A stretch of DNA of 38,516 nucleotides from a virus (IMGVR_UViG_3300021378_000068:1-38516); one strand, 5' to 3'; numbered from the stretch's first letter, positions 1 through 8,713 are shown. Translations and numbers: made by a program. Notes: a model not told the origin generated them from the sequence alone.

Positions 1-3000
1 TGGGGCAATCAGTGGAACAAAGTAGAAGATAAAGTTAGTATAGAGTTTAAAGTAGAAGGAGCAACTGAGTATCAGTTTATGCCAGAAACAACTGTGCGTA
101 TGCCTTCTCCAATTAATTGGACTGTACCAGATAACATTCAAAAGTATTCGTTTGACTTCAGTTGGGAACCTAATCCTAACGAGCCTGCAATGATACATGA
201 GTTTGCTACTCAACATCAGAAGACAGGTGGACCAATCTATACTGTGCCCGGCGCAACTGAAACAAAATACGAAAACATATTCTATGCAATAGCATTGCCG
301 ACAGAAGATAAATGGGAAATACCTGACAATATAAACAAAGATTTATTTGACTTCTCATGGCATCCTGATTCTACAGAACCTGTGCCGTATATCTATCACT
401 TCCCAACTCAGTGGGCAATGTCAGGTGGACCTATCTATCGTTGTGATGATGCAGAAGAAGTTAAGTATGTTGATGCACAACAAGCAACAGCATATCATCA
501 AATGTGTAACTGGGAGTTTGATCCTAAAGTTATTGATGAATCTACATTTGATTTTTCATGGCATCCATATGCAGAAGATGAGCCATACATTTATCAATTT
601 GGTACTCAATGGCAAAAGACAGGTGGTCCAAAGTATATAACTCCTGGCGTGCATGAAGGTAGTGCTGTAAAATATATAGACACAAGAATTTTAAAAGCAA
701 CTCGTTTAGCAAATGCAAACAATTTTAAAGTATTAAATGATTATTGTATCAAAGGGTTTGATTTCTCATGGCATCCAGACGATACATCAGATCCTTTTAT
801 CTATCAATTCGGTAATCAGTATTACTCTGCTGAACAAATGCCTACATTAGAGTATAGAGTTATTGGAGCAGATGAAGTTAGTTATGTTAACGACTTAATT
901 GCAACACTAGGACATGATAAAACAAACTGGGAGATACCAACAGATATAGATGTAAGTGAGTTTGATTTTAGTTGGAAGCCTAATCCAAATGAACCAGCAA
1001 TGATACATGAGTTCGGCACACAATGGCAGAAGACAGGTGGTCCAAGATATTATGTAGAAGGGGCAACTGAAGTTAAGTACGAAGAACAGTTTAAAGCAGT
1101 AGCATTATCTAAAAAAGATAACTGGACTATCCCAAATAATATCGATGAAAAGACTTTTGACTTCTCATGGCATCCGGATGCAACAAGTCCACCATACATT
1201 TATAGATTTCCAACTCAGTGGGCATTAAGTGGTGGACCTATATACACAGTTGAAGATGCAGAAGAAGTTAAGTACGTAGAAGATCAAGTATCAAAAGCAT
1301 TACCCTGCAAAGACAATTGGGAAGTTGATTCTAAACTCATTGATGAAGATGATTTCGATTATAGTTGGCATCCATATGCAGAAGACGAACCGTTTATCTA
1401 TCAATTCGGTACTCAATGGCAGAAGACTGGTGGACACAAATACATTACACCAGGCGCACATGAGGGTAGTGGAATCAAATACATTGATACACGTATTATT
1501 AAATCAAAAAGATTACCTGATCCTAACAACAGACATTGGGGAACATTAGGTAACTATCAAATTAAAGACTTTGATTACAGTTGGCACCATGATGAGACAG
1601 ATGAACCATTTGTTTATCAATTTGGTAACAAGTATTATTCAGCAGAAGAAATGCCTACGATTGAATACAGAGTTGTAGGCGCAGAGACAGTCAAATATGT
1701 ACACGATGTAGTAGCAACACTAGAAGAAAGTGTTGACGGTTGGGAAATATCAGATGATTTAGATACTACAGGATTTGACTTTGGTTGGAGACCGTCTCCA
1801 CTAGAAGATCAACCATACATCTATCAATTTGGAACGCAATGGCAGAAGACAGGTGGACCTAAATACATAGTTGAAGGTGCACTTGAAGTAAAATATGTTG
1901 AAGGTAACATTGCACACAAACTACCTAATCAACCATGCAAGTGGACTATACCAGAAGGCATTGATATTGATGGCTTTGACTTCTCATGGCATCCAGATGA
2001 TTTAGACGAACCATTCATTTATCAGTTCGGTACACAGTGGGCATTAACCGGTGGACCGACATACACAGTTGACGGAGCAACTAAAATCAAGTATATCGAG
2101 CAACCAGTTGCAACCTCGTTAGATAGTGGTGACAGAACAAACTGGAAAGTCCCACAAGATATCGAAGACTTTGATTTTAGTTGGCACCCATATGCAGAAG
2201 ATGATCCATTTATCTATCAATTTGGTACACAGCATCAGAAGACAGGTGGTCCAACATATACAGTAGACGGTGCAACAGACATTAAGTATGTTGACACAAG
2301 AATCATTAAAGCACGTAAGTTAGCAAACAGCAAACGTATGCATTGGGTAGTACCCGGTGATTTAGACGTAAGTAAGTTTGACTTTAGTTGGCATCCAGAT
2401 GAAACAGCAGATCCAGCAATCTATCAGTTTGGTAGTGTTGTTGGTAAAGACGACGGTCCTAAGTATGTTCAGCCTGGTAATGACGGTAAAGTTTTATTCT
2501 TACAATCTATCGAAGCAGACAATGTTATACCTGATGAAATAGATGTTTACTTTATAGAAACAACATTAGAAGATTTAGTAGCAAATCATCCAGACGAAGT
2601 GTTTTGGGCATTGAACATGGACTTAGTCTATACAGACTTTGACTTTAGTTGGAGACCTGATGTTTATCAGTCTAACTATATTCATGCATTTGGTTCTAAA
2701 GACAATATCAATACACAAACATATTTTGTGAACTCAGCAATCTTTAAAGATGCAACAATTAACTATGTTGAGACGGATACGATAGGAGAGATTCAAGCCA
2801 ACTTAGATATGTTCTATGTAGATAGAGGAAACAAAGAATCAAAAGAACGTTTTGCTAAACTGCAAGAAAGATATCCTAACATACAAAAGACAAGATACTT
2901 AAACTCTTGGGTAGAAACTGCTCGTAGATGTATTAACAGATCAACTACTAGTCTACTATGGATATTAAATTCAGAATTAGATTATGAAGAATTTGATTTT

Positions 3001-4539
3001 GATTATTATCCTAACCCTTGGCAGATGAAGATGGTTCATGTGTTCGGTACGCAATGGTCACATTGGGGTACAACATACCTAATTGCTAGAGAAACATTTA
3101 ATGATGACACCAAATACATTAACGTTATCGAACACTTAGACAATCTTAACTTTGTTAAAGACATCAGAGCAAGAGCAACTGAATGTGTTTACGATGTTGT
3201 AGTTGTCGATCATGGCAATAAACATACAGAAGCAGTTGTTAAACAATTACAAGAGAAAGCACCAAGACAACGTGTAAGCACGGTTGAACATGACACTGAT
3301 TACGTGACAACATTAAAGAATATTGTAGATAAACTACCAACACGGAAAGAGCATTACGTATGGATCGCATCATCTATTTGTGATTACGGCGACTTTGACT
3401 TGTCCTACATATGCGATCCTTTTGCACGTGATCAGTTACATGTTTTCCCAAGCAACAAACAAAAGTTTGGAGATACATTCTTTATAGACGTTAATAAAAC
3501 ACGTGAATTGATTGATGATATGGAATCATTAGAAGATTACGAGAAGATAAACTACAATCAAACACTGCGTACACAACGTCTGAGAGCGCCTGTAATCGTT
3601 TCTAAGAGTGATACGCATACTAAGTCGTTAAAAGATATCGATGAATTTCCTTATGTTACATTAGTATCAAAAACTGATGAAGACATACAAGTAGTAGATG
3701 AAGAACCTATGTCATTGTGGACAGCAGAGTCTAAAAACATTATAGTACAATCAACTGGAGCAACAAGAATTATAGTTCCACGTGAAGTTAAAGATCATGT
3801 AAAGAGAGAACTATATGAATACCCTTACATTAAGAATGCAAATCGTCTTGCACTATCGAAGCCGATGGATATTGTTTTCTTGTCGAACGGAGAGACTGGC
3901 GCAGAGGAAAATTGGGAGCATCTGCAACGCATTACAAAGAACATACCAAACAGAGTAGTAAGAGTAGATGGTGTTGATGGTCGTGTACAAGCATATCACG
4001 CATCAGCAGAAGCAAGTGAAACACCTTGGGCGTTTACTGTATTTGCTAAACTGAAAGTCTCTCCTAAGTTTGACTTTAACTGGCAACCAGATAGAATGCA
4101 ACAACCCAAGCACTATATTTTTGAAGCAAAGAATCCAGTCAATGGCTTAGTCTATGGACATCAGGCTATGATTGCATACAATAAAGAACTAACACTTGCA
4201 AACTATGGTTATGGCTTAGACTTTACATTAGATGACGAACATGCTAGTGTGCCCTTACTATCAGGCATAGCACAGTATAACACAGATGAGTTCTCTACAT
4301 GGCGTACAGCATTCAGAGAAGTGATTAAGTTATTAGTTGATGATACAGAGATTAGTAAGAAACGTTTAGAAGCATGGTTGAATGAAGCAGATCCAGATCA
4401 GCCTTTCTTCCAAGAATCTATCAAAGGTGCAATCTGTGGAGAAGAGTACTTTGAAGAAGTAGATGGAGACTTTGAGAAGTTACGTTTAAGTTATGAATGG
4501 AAGTGGCTTAAAGAACGTTACGAAGAAGTTTCATATTAA
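1..4539 (+). CDS. Giant FDFSW-repeat protein, 5'-truncated by the window edge
   Basis: The reading frame is open from base 1 and already reads repeat-like sequence before the first ATG at 79, so the true start lies upstream and the visible 1512 codons are a partial gene. Sixteen copies of a motif resembling W-x-[IL]-P-x-x-[IL]-D-x4-FDFSWHPD-x5-IYQFGTQWQKTGGP-x-Y-x-V-x-GA-x-EVKY are visible. The first twelve are spaced about 67 residues apart. Later copies are more degenerate and separated by longer inserts, such as FYVDRGN followed about 40 residues on by LLWILNS, and VVVVDHGN followed later by YVWIASS. These inserts look like the Rossmann and metal-binding parts of a GT-A glycosyltransferase, so the short repeats may be pared-down glycosyltransferase half-domains (inference). 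The last part (from about codon 1295 of the visible frame, MDIVFLSNG) is again glycosyltransferase-like. No signal peptide or membrane segment is visible. Its function is not recognised. It converges on the next gene, and the two stop codons overlap. Confidence 0.85.
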   Translation, partial: WGNQWNKVEDKVSIEFKVEGATEYQFMPETTVRMPSPINWTVPDNIQKYSFDFSWEPNPNEPAMIHEFATQHQKTGGPIYTVPGATETKYENIFYAIALPTEDKWEIPDNINKDLFDFSWHPDSTEPVPYIYHFPTQWAMSGGPIYRCDDAEEVKYVDAQQATAYHQMCNWEFDPKVIDESTFDFSWHPYAEDEPYIYQFGTQWQKTGGPKYITPGVHEGSAVKYIDTRILKATRLANANNFKVLNDYCIKGFDFSWHPDDTSDPFIYQFGNQYYSAEQMPTLEYRVIGADEVSYVNDLIATLGHDKTNWEIPTDIDVSEFDFSWKPNPNEPAMIHEFGTQWQKTGGPRYYVEGATEVKYEEQFKAVALSKKDNWTIPNNIDEKTFDFSWHPDATSPPYIYRFPTQWALSGGPIYTVEDAEEVKYVEDQVSKALPCKDNWEVDSKLIDEDDFDYSWHPYAEDEPFIYQFGTQWQKTGGHKYITPGAHEGSGIKYIDTRIIKSKRLPDPNNRHWGTLGNYQIKDFDYSWHHDETDEPFVYQFGNKYYSAEEMPTIEYRVVGAETVKYVHDVVATLEESVDGWEISDDLDTTGFDFGWRPSPLEDQPYIYQFGTQWQKTGGPKYIVEGALEVKYVEGNIAHKLPNQPCKWTIPEGIDIDGFDFSWHPDDLDEPFIYQFGTQWALTGGPTYTVDGATKIKYIEQPVATSLDSGDRTNWKVPQDIEDFDFSWHPYAEDDPFIYQFGTQHQKTGGPTYTVDGATDIKYVDTRIIKARKLANSKRMHWVVPGDLDVSKFDFSWHPDETADPAIYQFGSVVGKDDGPKYVQPGNDGKVLFLQSIEADNVIPDEIDVYFIETTLEDLVANHPDEVFWALNMDLVYTDFDFSWRPDVYQSNYIHAFGSKDNINTQTYFVNSAIFKDATINYVETDTIGEIQANLDMFYVDRGNKESKERFAKLQERYPNIQKTRYLNSWVETARRCINRSTTSLLWILNSELDYEEFDFDYYPNPWQMKMVHVFGTQWSHWGTTYLIARETFNDDTKYINVIEHLDNLNFVKDIRARATECVYDVVVVDHGNKHTEAVVKQLQEKAPRQRVSTVEHDTDYVTTLKNIVDKLPTRKEHYVWIASSICDYGDFDLSYICDPFARDQLHVFPSNKQKFGDTFFIDVNKTRELIDDMESLEDYEKINYNQTLRTQRLRAPVIVSKSDTHTKSLKDIDEFPYVTLVSKTDEDIQVVDEEPMSLWTAESKNIIVQSTGATRIIVPREVKDHVKRELYEYPYIKNANRLALSKPMDIVFLSNGETGAEENWEHLQRITKNIPNRVVRVDGVDGRVQAYHASAEASETPWAFTVFAKLKVSPKFDFNWQPDRMQQPKHYIFEAKNPVNGLVYGHQAMIAYNKELTLANYGYGLDFTLDDEHASVPLLSGIAQYNTDEFSTWRTAFREVIKLLVDDTEISKKRLEAWLNEADPDQPFFQESIKGAICGEEYFEEVDGDFEKLRLSYEWKWLKERYEEVSY
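151..2450 (+). repeat. Tandem FDFSW repeats in a four-unit higher-order array
   Basis: FDFSW-type cores begin near 151, 349, 547, 760, 961, 1156, 1357, 1570, 1774, 1975, 2170 and 2377, a period of about 200 bases. Units also recur by type every fourth copy. Copies 1 and 5 carry PNPNEPAMIHEF. Copies 2, 6 and 10 carry QWA[ML][ST]GGP. Copies 3, 7 and 11 carry HPYAED. Copies 4 and 8 carry YYSAE[QE]MPT. The higher-order period is therefore about 810 bases (270 residues), repeated three times, which points to block duplication of a four-unit cassette. The copies have diverged at synonymous and amino-acid level, so the duplication is not recent. Confidence 0.85.
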
Positions 4540-5582
4540 TCATCTTTGACTTGACTAGCAAGATGTAGACCATTATAATCCCACCATTTTCGACAAAGAA
4601 CATCCATAGCCTTTTGAAACTTTGGACTATCCCACATTTGTTTAAAGTTAGGATTGTCATCATATAAAGTACTAAAGTCTACTGGCTCATCTGTAGGGTC
4701 TGCAATGTCTTCCCAAGTCCAAAATAATGCTCCAGTGTCATCAGGCTCAACATCCATAGCCGCTTGAATTTTATTGACAACTCTTTCGCCATCTGGATCT
4801 TCATGTTCTCCACCGTCATCGTCTATTCGCCAGCCATCGTATGTTCTTATTTTCTCTTTCATATTAATAATTATGAGAGGCCCGTCTTTATTATATCGAT
4901 CAAAGTAATTTGTAGACCTAGTTGCGGCTGTACACCATTGTGTTCCTTGTCCTAAGTAACATGATCCTTCTTCATCTTTAGCCCAATAGATTGTTGCATA
5001 TTTGCTATCATAGATAACTTCAGTATCACCAGGATCTAATTTTTCTTGTTTACCATATTGTGATTGAAGGGCTTGTACACTATTCATAAAGTCTGATGCA
5101 GAACTATATTGGCCAATGTCTCTGTATCTTTCTGGAATTCGTTCTCTTAATTTGTAATACATTATTAATGATTCTTTAAGAGTTGATCTTGCATCTTCTA
5201 AGTTTGGAAATGCATATGATCCTATCTCACCAGAGTTAACATACCAATTAAGAAGATAAGGCATGTATTGTTTGTTTGCAGTAGGATCAAAGTCTTCAAA
5301 TTGTGCAATTAGTTTTTCTACAATTTCATTCTTATGTTTATCAAATAGTTCTTGGTCAACACTTTCCCAAGGAGAAACTGGGCTAGATGTTCGTCCTCCA
5401 ATACCCATAATATGAAGTGCAAGTTGTTGATAATCAGTCGGCTTACTCATAGGTCTACCTGCTTCAATATCGGGCTTAAGATCAATAATATCTTGTATTT
5501 GTAGTTTGTCTAGGATTTTATCGCCGAACCTACCCTTAGTAATTTCGGTTTTGTACTCGACTATGAATTCATAATAACGCAT
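4536..5582 (-). CDS. Unknown protein with internal-protein-like N-terminus and WCTA motif
   Basis: This 348-residue protein is not assigned to a named family. The start is fixed by an adjacent late-promoter octamer, with only five bases between the octamer and ATG, so the mRNA is probably leaderless. The N-terminus MRYYEFIVEY resembles the capsid-targeting sequence of T4 internal proteins (MKTYQEFIAEA), which the prohead protease removes after a Glu. That suggests packaging into the head, by analogy only. In the middle a conserved-looking stretch reads CYLGQGTQWCTAATRSTNYF and then GPLIIINMK, a Trp-Cys-Thr-Ala core of the kind seen in phage proteins of unknown function. The rest is acidic and helical, without membrane segments. 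It is the only minus-strand gene in the left third of the window. Confidence 0.8.
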   Translation of the reverse strand: MRYYEFIVEYKTEITKGRFGDKILDKLQIQDIIDLKPDIEAGRPMSKPTDYQQLALHIMGIGGRTSSPVSPWESVDQELFDKHKNEIVEKLIAQFEDFDPTANKQYMPYLLNWYVNSGEIGSYAFPNLEDARSTLKESLIMYYKLRERIPERYRDIGQYSSASDFMNSVQALQSQYGKQEKLDPGDTEVIYDSKYATIYWAKDEEGSCYLGQGTQWCTAATRSTNYFDRYNKDGPLIIINMKEKIRTYDGWRIDDDGGEHEDPDGERVVNKIQAAMDVEPDDTGALFWTWEDIADPTDEPVDFSTLYDDNPNFKQMWDSPKFQKAMDVLCRKWWDYNGLHLASQVKDD

Positions 5583-5587
5583 GTATG

Positions 5588-5595
5588 TATTTAGT
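5588..5595 (-). promoter_or_regulatory. T4-type late promoter (ACTAAATA)
   Basis: On the minus strand the sequence reads ACTAAATA, then CATAC, then ATG of the 4536-5582 gene. It matches the T4 late core TATAAATA at six of eight positions. With T4-like geometry, transcription would start at or next to the AUG. Confidence 0.7.
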
Positions 5596-5643
5596 TAAAA
5601 ATCATTTACCCAAAAGTATATGCCTAGAGTTTATTTGTGTTAT

Positions 5644-5651
5644 AATAAATA
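5644..5651 (+). promoter_or_regulatory. T4-type late promoter (AATAAATA)
   Basis: AATAAATA lies 23 bases upstream of the ATG at 5675, leaving room for a leader with a Shine-Dalgarno AAAGGA. It is divergent from the late promoter at 5588-5595. It probably also drives the tmRNA gene, for which I see no separate promoter. Confidence 0.6.
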
Positions 5652-5674
5652 CATTCTCACAAAAGGATATGGGT

Positions 5675-6037
5675 ATGAAGATAACAGGAACAAAGTTAGG
5701 TACTACATTAATTATAGCATTTTTTGCAATAATGATTGCTTGCCCGGTAAGTGCAGAGAAATCTGATGAACGACTTATACGTGAGAGTTCTAAAGCATAT
5801 ACAGGGGCAACTCGTATTATTGATGGCAAGATTGTAAAATATCCTCGTCATTATAGTTTACATACACATAAGAAACGTGGTAATTCTATGGTGCACATGG
5901 GTAGTAATGCAATACCTTACTACACTGGGTATGCTAGACATACGTATCATACTGAAGTTAAATACATTAAAGACGATGTAAATGACGCATTAGATACCGC
6001 AATTAAAATTCTAGTAATCAAAGAATTACTAGATTAA
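5675..6037 (+). CDS. Small exported protein, unknown function
   Basis: The start is set at the second of two close ATGs, because AAAGGA lies seven bases before it. An upstream in-frame ATG at 5585 lies inside the divergent promoter region and is rejected. The 120-residue product has a signal peptide: MKITGTK, then a hydrophobic core LIIAFFAIMIA, with a likely cleavage after PVSA. The mature part of about 90 residues is rich in His, Tyr and Lys, with no recognisable domain. It probably goes to the periplasm of the infected cell. The stop codon is almost directly followed by the tmRNA acceptor piece, so the two are probably co-transcribed from the late promoter at 5644. Confidence 0.7.
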   Translation: MKITGTKLGTTLIIAFFAIMIACPVSAEKSDERLIRESSKAYTGATRIIDGKIVKYPRHYSLHTHKKRGNSMVHMGSNAIPYYTGYARHTYHTEVKYIKDDVNDALDTAIKILVIKELLD

Positions 6038-6039
6038 AT

Positions 6040-6283
6040 TATTGTTGTATGAAGTGAAGTAAAAGGCACTTTGGACGCCGGTTCGACTCCGGCCACCTCC
6101 ACCAATAAACAGCAGAGGGGGTGTAAGGGATTCGACAGGGTGATTAGTAACGGAGCAGACAACACAGTAGGCGATGACTGTAAATCAAGCAAACACTATA
6201 ATTGACAACAATTATGAAATGGAAGATTACGCCCTAGCGGCCTAATCCCCCGAGGTCTAAGGTACCTCGTCACCGAACACCCA
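6040..6283 (+). ncRNA. ssrA: Permuted two-piece tmRNA (ssrA) gene
   Basis: The tRNA-like 3' part comes first and the mRNA-like part second, as in alphaproteobacterial permuted tmRNA genes. The acceptor piece (about 6040-6104) ends with a T arm, GCCGG-TTCGACT-CCGGC, then CACCTCC and an encoded ACCA. After a 12-base spacer the coding piece begins with GGGGGTG (6117-6123), which pairs with CACCTCC. This puts a G-U wobble at the third pair, the alanine identity element. GGGATTCGACAGG is the D-arm-like motif of tmRNAs. TGTTGT (6043-6048) can pair with ACAACA (6159-6164) as the joining helix. The tag frame starts at GCA 6189 and ends at TAA 6243-6245, giving ANTIIDNNYEMEDYALAA, with the YALAA degradation signal of proteobacterial tags. 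A stem-loop CGAGGT/ACCTCG follows. The exact ends of the two pieces and the resume codon are inferred. Confidence 0.93.
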
Positions 6284-6305
6284 GAGGGGCATTTATTTGC
6301 CCCTC
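6284..6305 (+). terminator. Hairpin terminator or processing stem after tmRNA
   Basis: GAGGGGCA and TGCCCCTC form a perfect 8-bp stem around a six-base loop TTTATT. The following sequence is not a clean U-run (GCCTATTTCG), so it may act as a 3'-end stabilising stem as much as an intrinsic terminator. Confidence 0.7.
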
Positions 6306-6314
6306 GCCTATTTC

Positions 6315-6322
6315 GATAAATA
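6315..6322 (+). promoter_or_regulatory. T4-type late promoter (GATAAATA)
   Basis: GATAAATA is followed by GATAT and then the ATG at 6328. The five-base gap predicts a leaderless mRNA for the nucleotidyltransferase gene. No Shine-Dalgarno sequence is present in between. Confidence 0.7.
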
Positions 6323-6327
6323 GATAT

Positions 6328-7713
6328 ATGAACATATCTGAACTAGAAAAATTCAAAATCGAAGATGCGATCAACTTCCACGATGAGTTGAATCCTTTGC
6401 TGTTTGATGAAAACAATAAATTGAAGCCAAACATCAAAAAACAATTAGAGATTATTACTGATGACTTTATTGAGTACATGGGTATACCTGATCTTGCAGT
6501 AGAAGATGTAATCATTACTGGTAGTAATGTTGCATTTACTTACACACCTCATTCGGATATTGATCTGCATCTACTTGTAGACTTTGCAGAACTACCAGAG
6601 TCAGATGTTTATAAAGAACTATTCAATGCTAAGAAGTCTTTGTATAATGACACATATGAAATTACTATCAGAGATATTCCTGTTGAAGTTTATGTACAAG
6701 ATACAGCACAATCACATACTAGTTTAGGCGAGTACAGTCTTATGCAAGATAAGTTTACTCGTTTCCCTAGCAAACAAAGAGCAAACTTAGATGAAATATC
6801 AGCAGAACATAAGTTTGAAAGATTAGAACAACTAGCAATCGAAGGATTAAAAGCAAAAGACATTGAAAAAGTAAACAATGTACTATCTATTATTAAAAGA
6901 TACAGACAAGCAGGTTTAGATAATAAAGGAGAGTTTGGTCCTGAAAACTTAGCATTTAAGGCTATCAGATCAAAAGGATACTTTCAAGCATTGTTTGATT
7001 TACGCAACAAGTTAAGAGCCCAACAACTATCTATTGAAGAAGAATTATTAAGAAGAACGTTTGAAGAATCTATTGGTGTCTATAATAGTAAAGTTAATTT
7101 AGCAGAAGATACAGTTGATGCGTTGGCACAAGAACATCATATTTCTTCTAAAGAAGCCGCAAGATATTTAGATAATGCTATCAAAGTAGAAATCTTTATG
7201 AATAAAAAAATAGACGATAGAGAAAAAGCAAAAGAAATTGTAATACCTAATCTTGCAAAAGACATTGAGTATTATGAAAAGATGATAACATTTTTACAAG
7301 CAGTTGAAAGAATAAATCAAGGTGCTATTAATGAAGAATATCAATATGCTTTATATGTTGATGGCAAACCCAATGTTAGAAGTCCAAATGAAGATGAAAT
7401 CAAACAGTATATTAAACATTTAAAATCTCAAGGTCACAAAGGCCCGTTTGATATTAAATACCAAGACTATGGTCCTAAAAGAACATCAACAACGATCGGT
7501 GAAGCATCAGGATACATTCCAAGTGAAGCAGAAAGAAATGATCCAAGATTTTCTAGGGCATTATCTGTAGACGTACACCCAGACACAATGAAGAAAGGTG
7601 CAAAAGCAATGGGACTTGGTGACATTGCACGTGACGGTCGTCCACCACTACTTAGACCGGGCAAAAAGAAAACTAAGAATTCTAAAACTGAATTTGGCAA
7701 AGGCATATATTGA
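6328..7713 (+). CDS. Polymerase-beta-type nucleotidyltransferase with conserved marine-phage C-terminal module
   Basis: The 461-residue protein has a nucleotidyltransferase core near residues 64-116. GSNVAFTYTPHSDIDLHLLV gives the GS motif and the paired carboxylates (DID), and DIPVEVY supplies the third acidic residue. These are the residues that bind Mg-NTP in the pol-beta superfamily, so the enzyme probably transfers a nucleotide to a protein, RNA or small molecule; the target cannot be read. The middle is helical. The C-terminus (about residues 385-450) reads EASGYIPSEAERNDPRF, then VDVHPDTMKKGAKAMGLG and GRPPLLRPGKKK, a module I recognise as recurring in T4-type marine phage proteins of unknown role. 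The start is fixed by the adjoining late promoter. It overlaps the next gene by four bases. Confidence 0.8.
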   Translation: MNISELEKFKIEDAINFHDELNPLLFDENNKLKPNIKKQLEIITDDFIEYMGIPDLAVEDVIITGSNVAFTYTPHSDIDLHLLVDFAELPESDVYKELFNAKKSLYNDTYEITIRDIPVEVYVQDTAQSHTSLGEYSLMQDKFTRFPSKQRANLDEISAEHKFERLEQLAIEGLKAKDIEKVNNVLSIIKRYRQAGLDNKGEFGPENLAFKAIRSKGYFQALFDLRNKLRAQQLSIEEELLRRTFEESIGVYNSKVNLAEDTVDALAQEHHISSKEAARYLDNAIKVEIFMNKKIDDREKAKEIVIPNLAKDIEYYEKMITFLQAVERINQGAINEEYQYALYVDGKPNVRSPNEDEIKQYIKHLKSQGHKGPFDIKYQDYGPKRTSTTIGEASGYIPSEAERNDPRFSRALSVDVHPDTMKKGAKAMGLGDIARDGRPPLLRPGKKKTKNSKTEFGKGIY

Positions 7714-8294
7714 ACACTGAATATTTTTTTATTGATGAATTTTTAGATTCTGATACATTACAAAAAATAACAGCAGATAAACCTTTAGTTGAGACATCTG
7801 GGTATTTAATTACTCCAGATGGCAGTTTAAAAGAAGATGAAACAAACCCTACTCTTTGTAATCGATACGATGACAACTCTATAGTCAAAAGTTTACTTCC
7901 TAAATCTAATGGAAAACTTATCGATTTAATTGAATCTCAATTAAAATCTTATTTGACACGCCCAGTTATCTACAATTATAGAACATTAATAAACAATGAA
8001 GTAGATCCAATGCATACTAGTGGACGTTGGCACAAAGATTACAATCCTATAGAAAACTTTGATGATACTACTAAACAATGGATTACATTTTTTACTTTAA
8101 GTAGTGATAATGTTAACTCTGAATTTCAAGTATCATATGCAGATGAATGGCCAGATATTTGGAAGAGAGGAGTCAAAGAAACTCTGTCTAACAATAGACT
8201 GTTTGCTCATAACATGAATCTAGGGCATCAATACTATCAAAACGACAACAATGATGTAACTATGATATACATACGTTGGTACGATAAAGGTTGA
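7710..8294 (+). CDS. Putative Fe(II)/2-oxoglutarate-dependent oxygenase
   Basis: This 194-residue protein starts at TTG within the previous stop (TTGA overlap), with AAAGG seven bases upstream. Residues around 100-115 read MHTSGRWHKDYNP, an HxD motif in a suitable hydrophobic context. A later stretch LGHQYYQ and, after it, VTMIYIRWY could supply the distal His and the Arg that binds 2-oxoglutarate. The size fits small phage prolyl-hydroxylase-like oxygenases. The substrate is unknown; a protein or nucleic acid hydroxylation is possible. The motif assignment is by eye and could be wrong. Its stop codon TGA lies inside the -35 box of the next promoter. Confidence 0.5.
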   Translation: MNTEYFFIDEFLDSDTLQKITADKPLVETSGYLITPDGSLKEDETNPTLCNRYDDNSIVKSLLPKSNGKLIDLIESQLKSYLTRPVIYNYRTLINNEVDPMHTSGRWHKDYNPIENFDDTTKQWITFFTLSSDNVNSEFQVSYADEWPDIWKRGVKETLSNNRLFAHNMNLGHQYYQNDNNDVTMIYIRWYDKG

Positions 8295-8319
8295 CATTGG
8301 TACCCAAAAGTCGTATAAT
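8291..8319 (+). promoter_or_regulatory. Early-type promoter with CCCAAA spacer element (copy 1)
   Basis: TTGACA at 8291-8296 and TATAAT at 8314-8319 are separated by 17 bases. The spacer carries CCCAAA at positions 7-12. Six bases separate TATAAT from the ATG at 8326, so the start point should fall on the AUG. Confidence 0.85.
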
Positions 8320-8325
8320 AAGGGT

Positions 8326-8598
8326 ATGAATGAGAAATTCTCTAACGCAATAGAAGCCCGCAAGTATTTGGATTCACTTCAAAAACAAATTCGATCTCTA
8401 TCATTTAATCCTGATATGAGAAAACTTTGGGCTAACATTGTACCCATGGTAGATGAACTGTCTACTATAGAAGTCAGATGCAGACAACGTAACAATTGGC
8501 AAGCCGCTGACGATTATAGAGCAAAAATGCAAGAAAGTTGCGACATGATAGAGAAATATATCTTATTATTAACACTTATGGAACCAGAAGGAAACTAA
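8326..8598 (+). CDS. Small helical protein, unknown
   Basis: The 90-residue product has no recognised domain. It is predicted mostly helical, with many charged residues, and includes RCRQRNNWQAADDYRAK, a pattern common in helical hairpins. It has its own strong promoter whose start point should coincide with the ATG, so it is probably an early, leaderless transcript. An AAGGG sits right before the ATG but would be missing from, or at the very end of, the mRNA. It precedes the MoxR-type ATPase gene, which carries the same promoter class, so a role in that module is possible but unproven. Confidence 0.7.
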   Translation: MNEKFSNAIEARKYLDSLQKQIRSLSFNPDMRKLWANIVPMVDELSTIEVRCRQRNNWQAADDYRAKMQESCDMIEKYILLLTLMEPEGN

Positions 8599-8647
8599 GT
8601 TGTTGAATCATATAGGAAAATTAATTTCAATTATTTTCAAAAAAGAC

Positions 8648-8676
8648 TTGACATCACTACCCAAAGGCTCTATAAT
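8648..8676 (+). promoter_or_regulatory. Early-type promoter with CCCAAA spacer element (copy 2)
   Basis: TTGACA at 8648-8653, a 17-base spacer with CCCAAA at positions 7-12, and TATAAT at 8671-8676. It drives the MoxR-type ATPase gene through a leader of about 30 bases that ends in ACGGAGTTAAAA before ATG. Confidence 0.88.
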
Positions 8677-8713
8677 ATATACATATTCAACAATAAAGTA
8701 ACGGAGTTAAAAA

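Noticed and set aside
5585-5674. Upstream in-frame ATG extension of the exported protein
   Set aside because: It would run through the divergent late promoters and place about 30 residues before an otherwise normal signal peptide.
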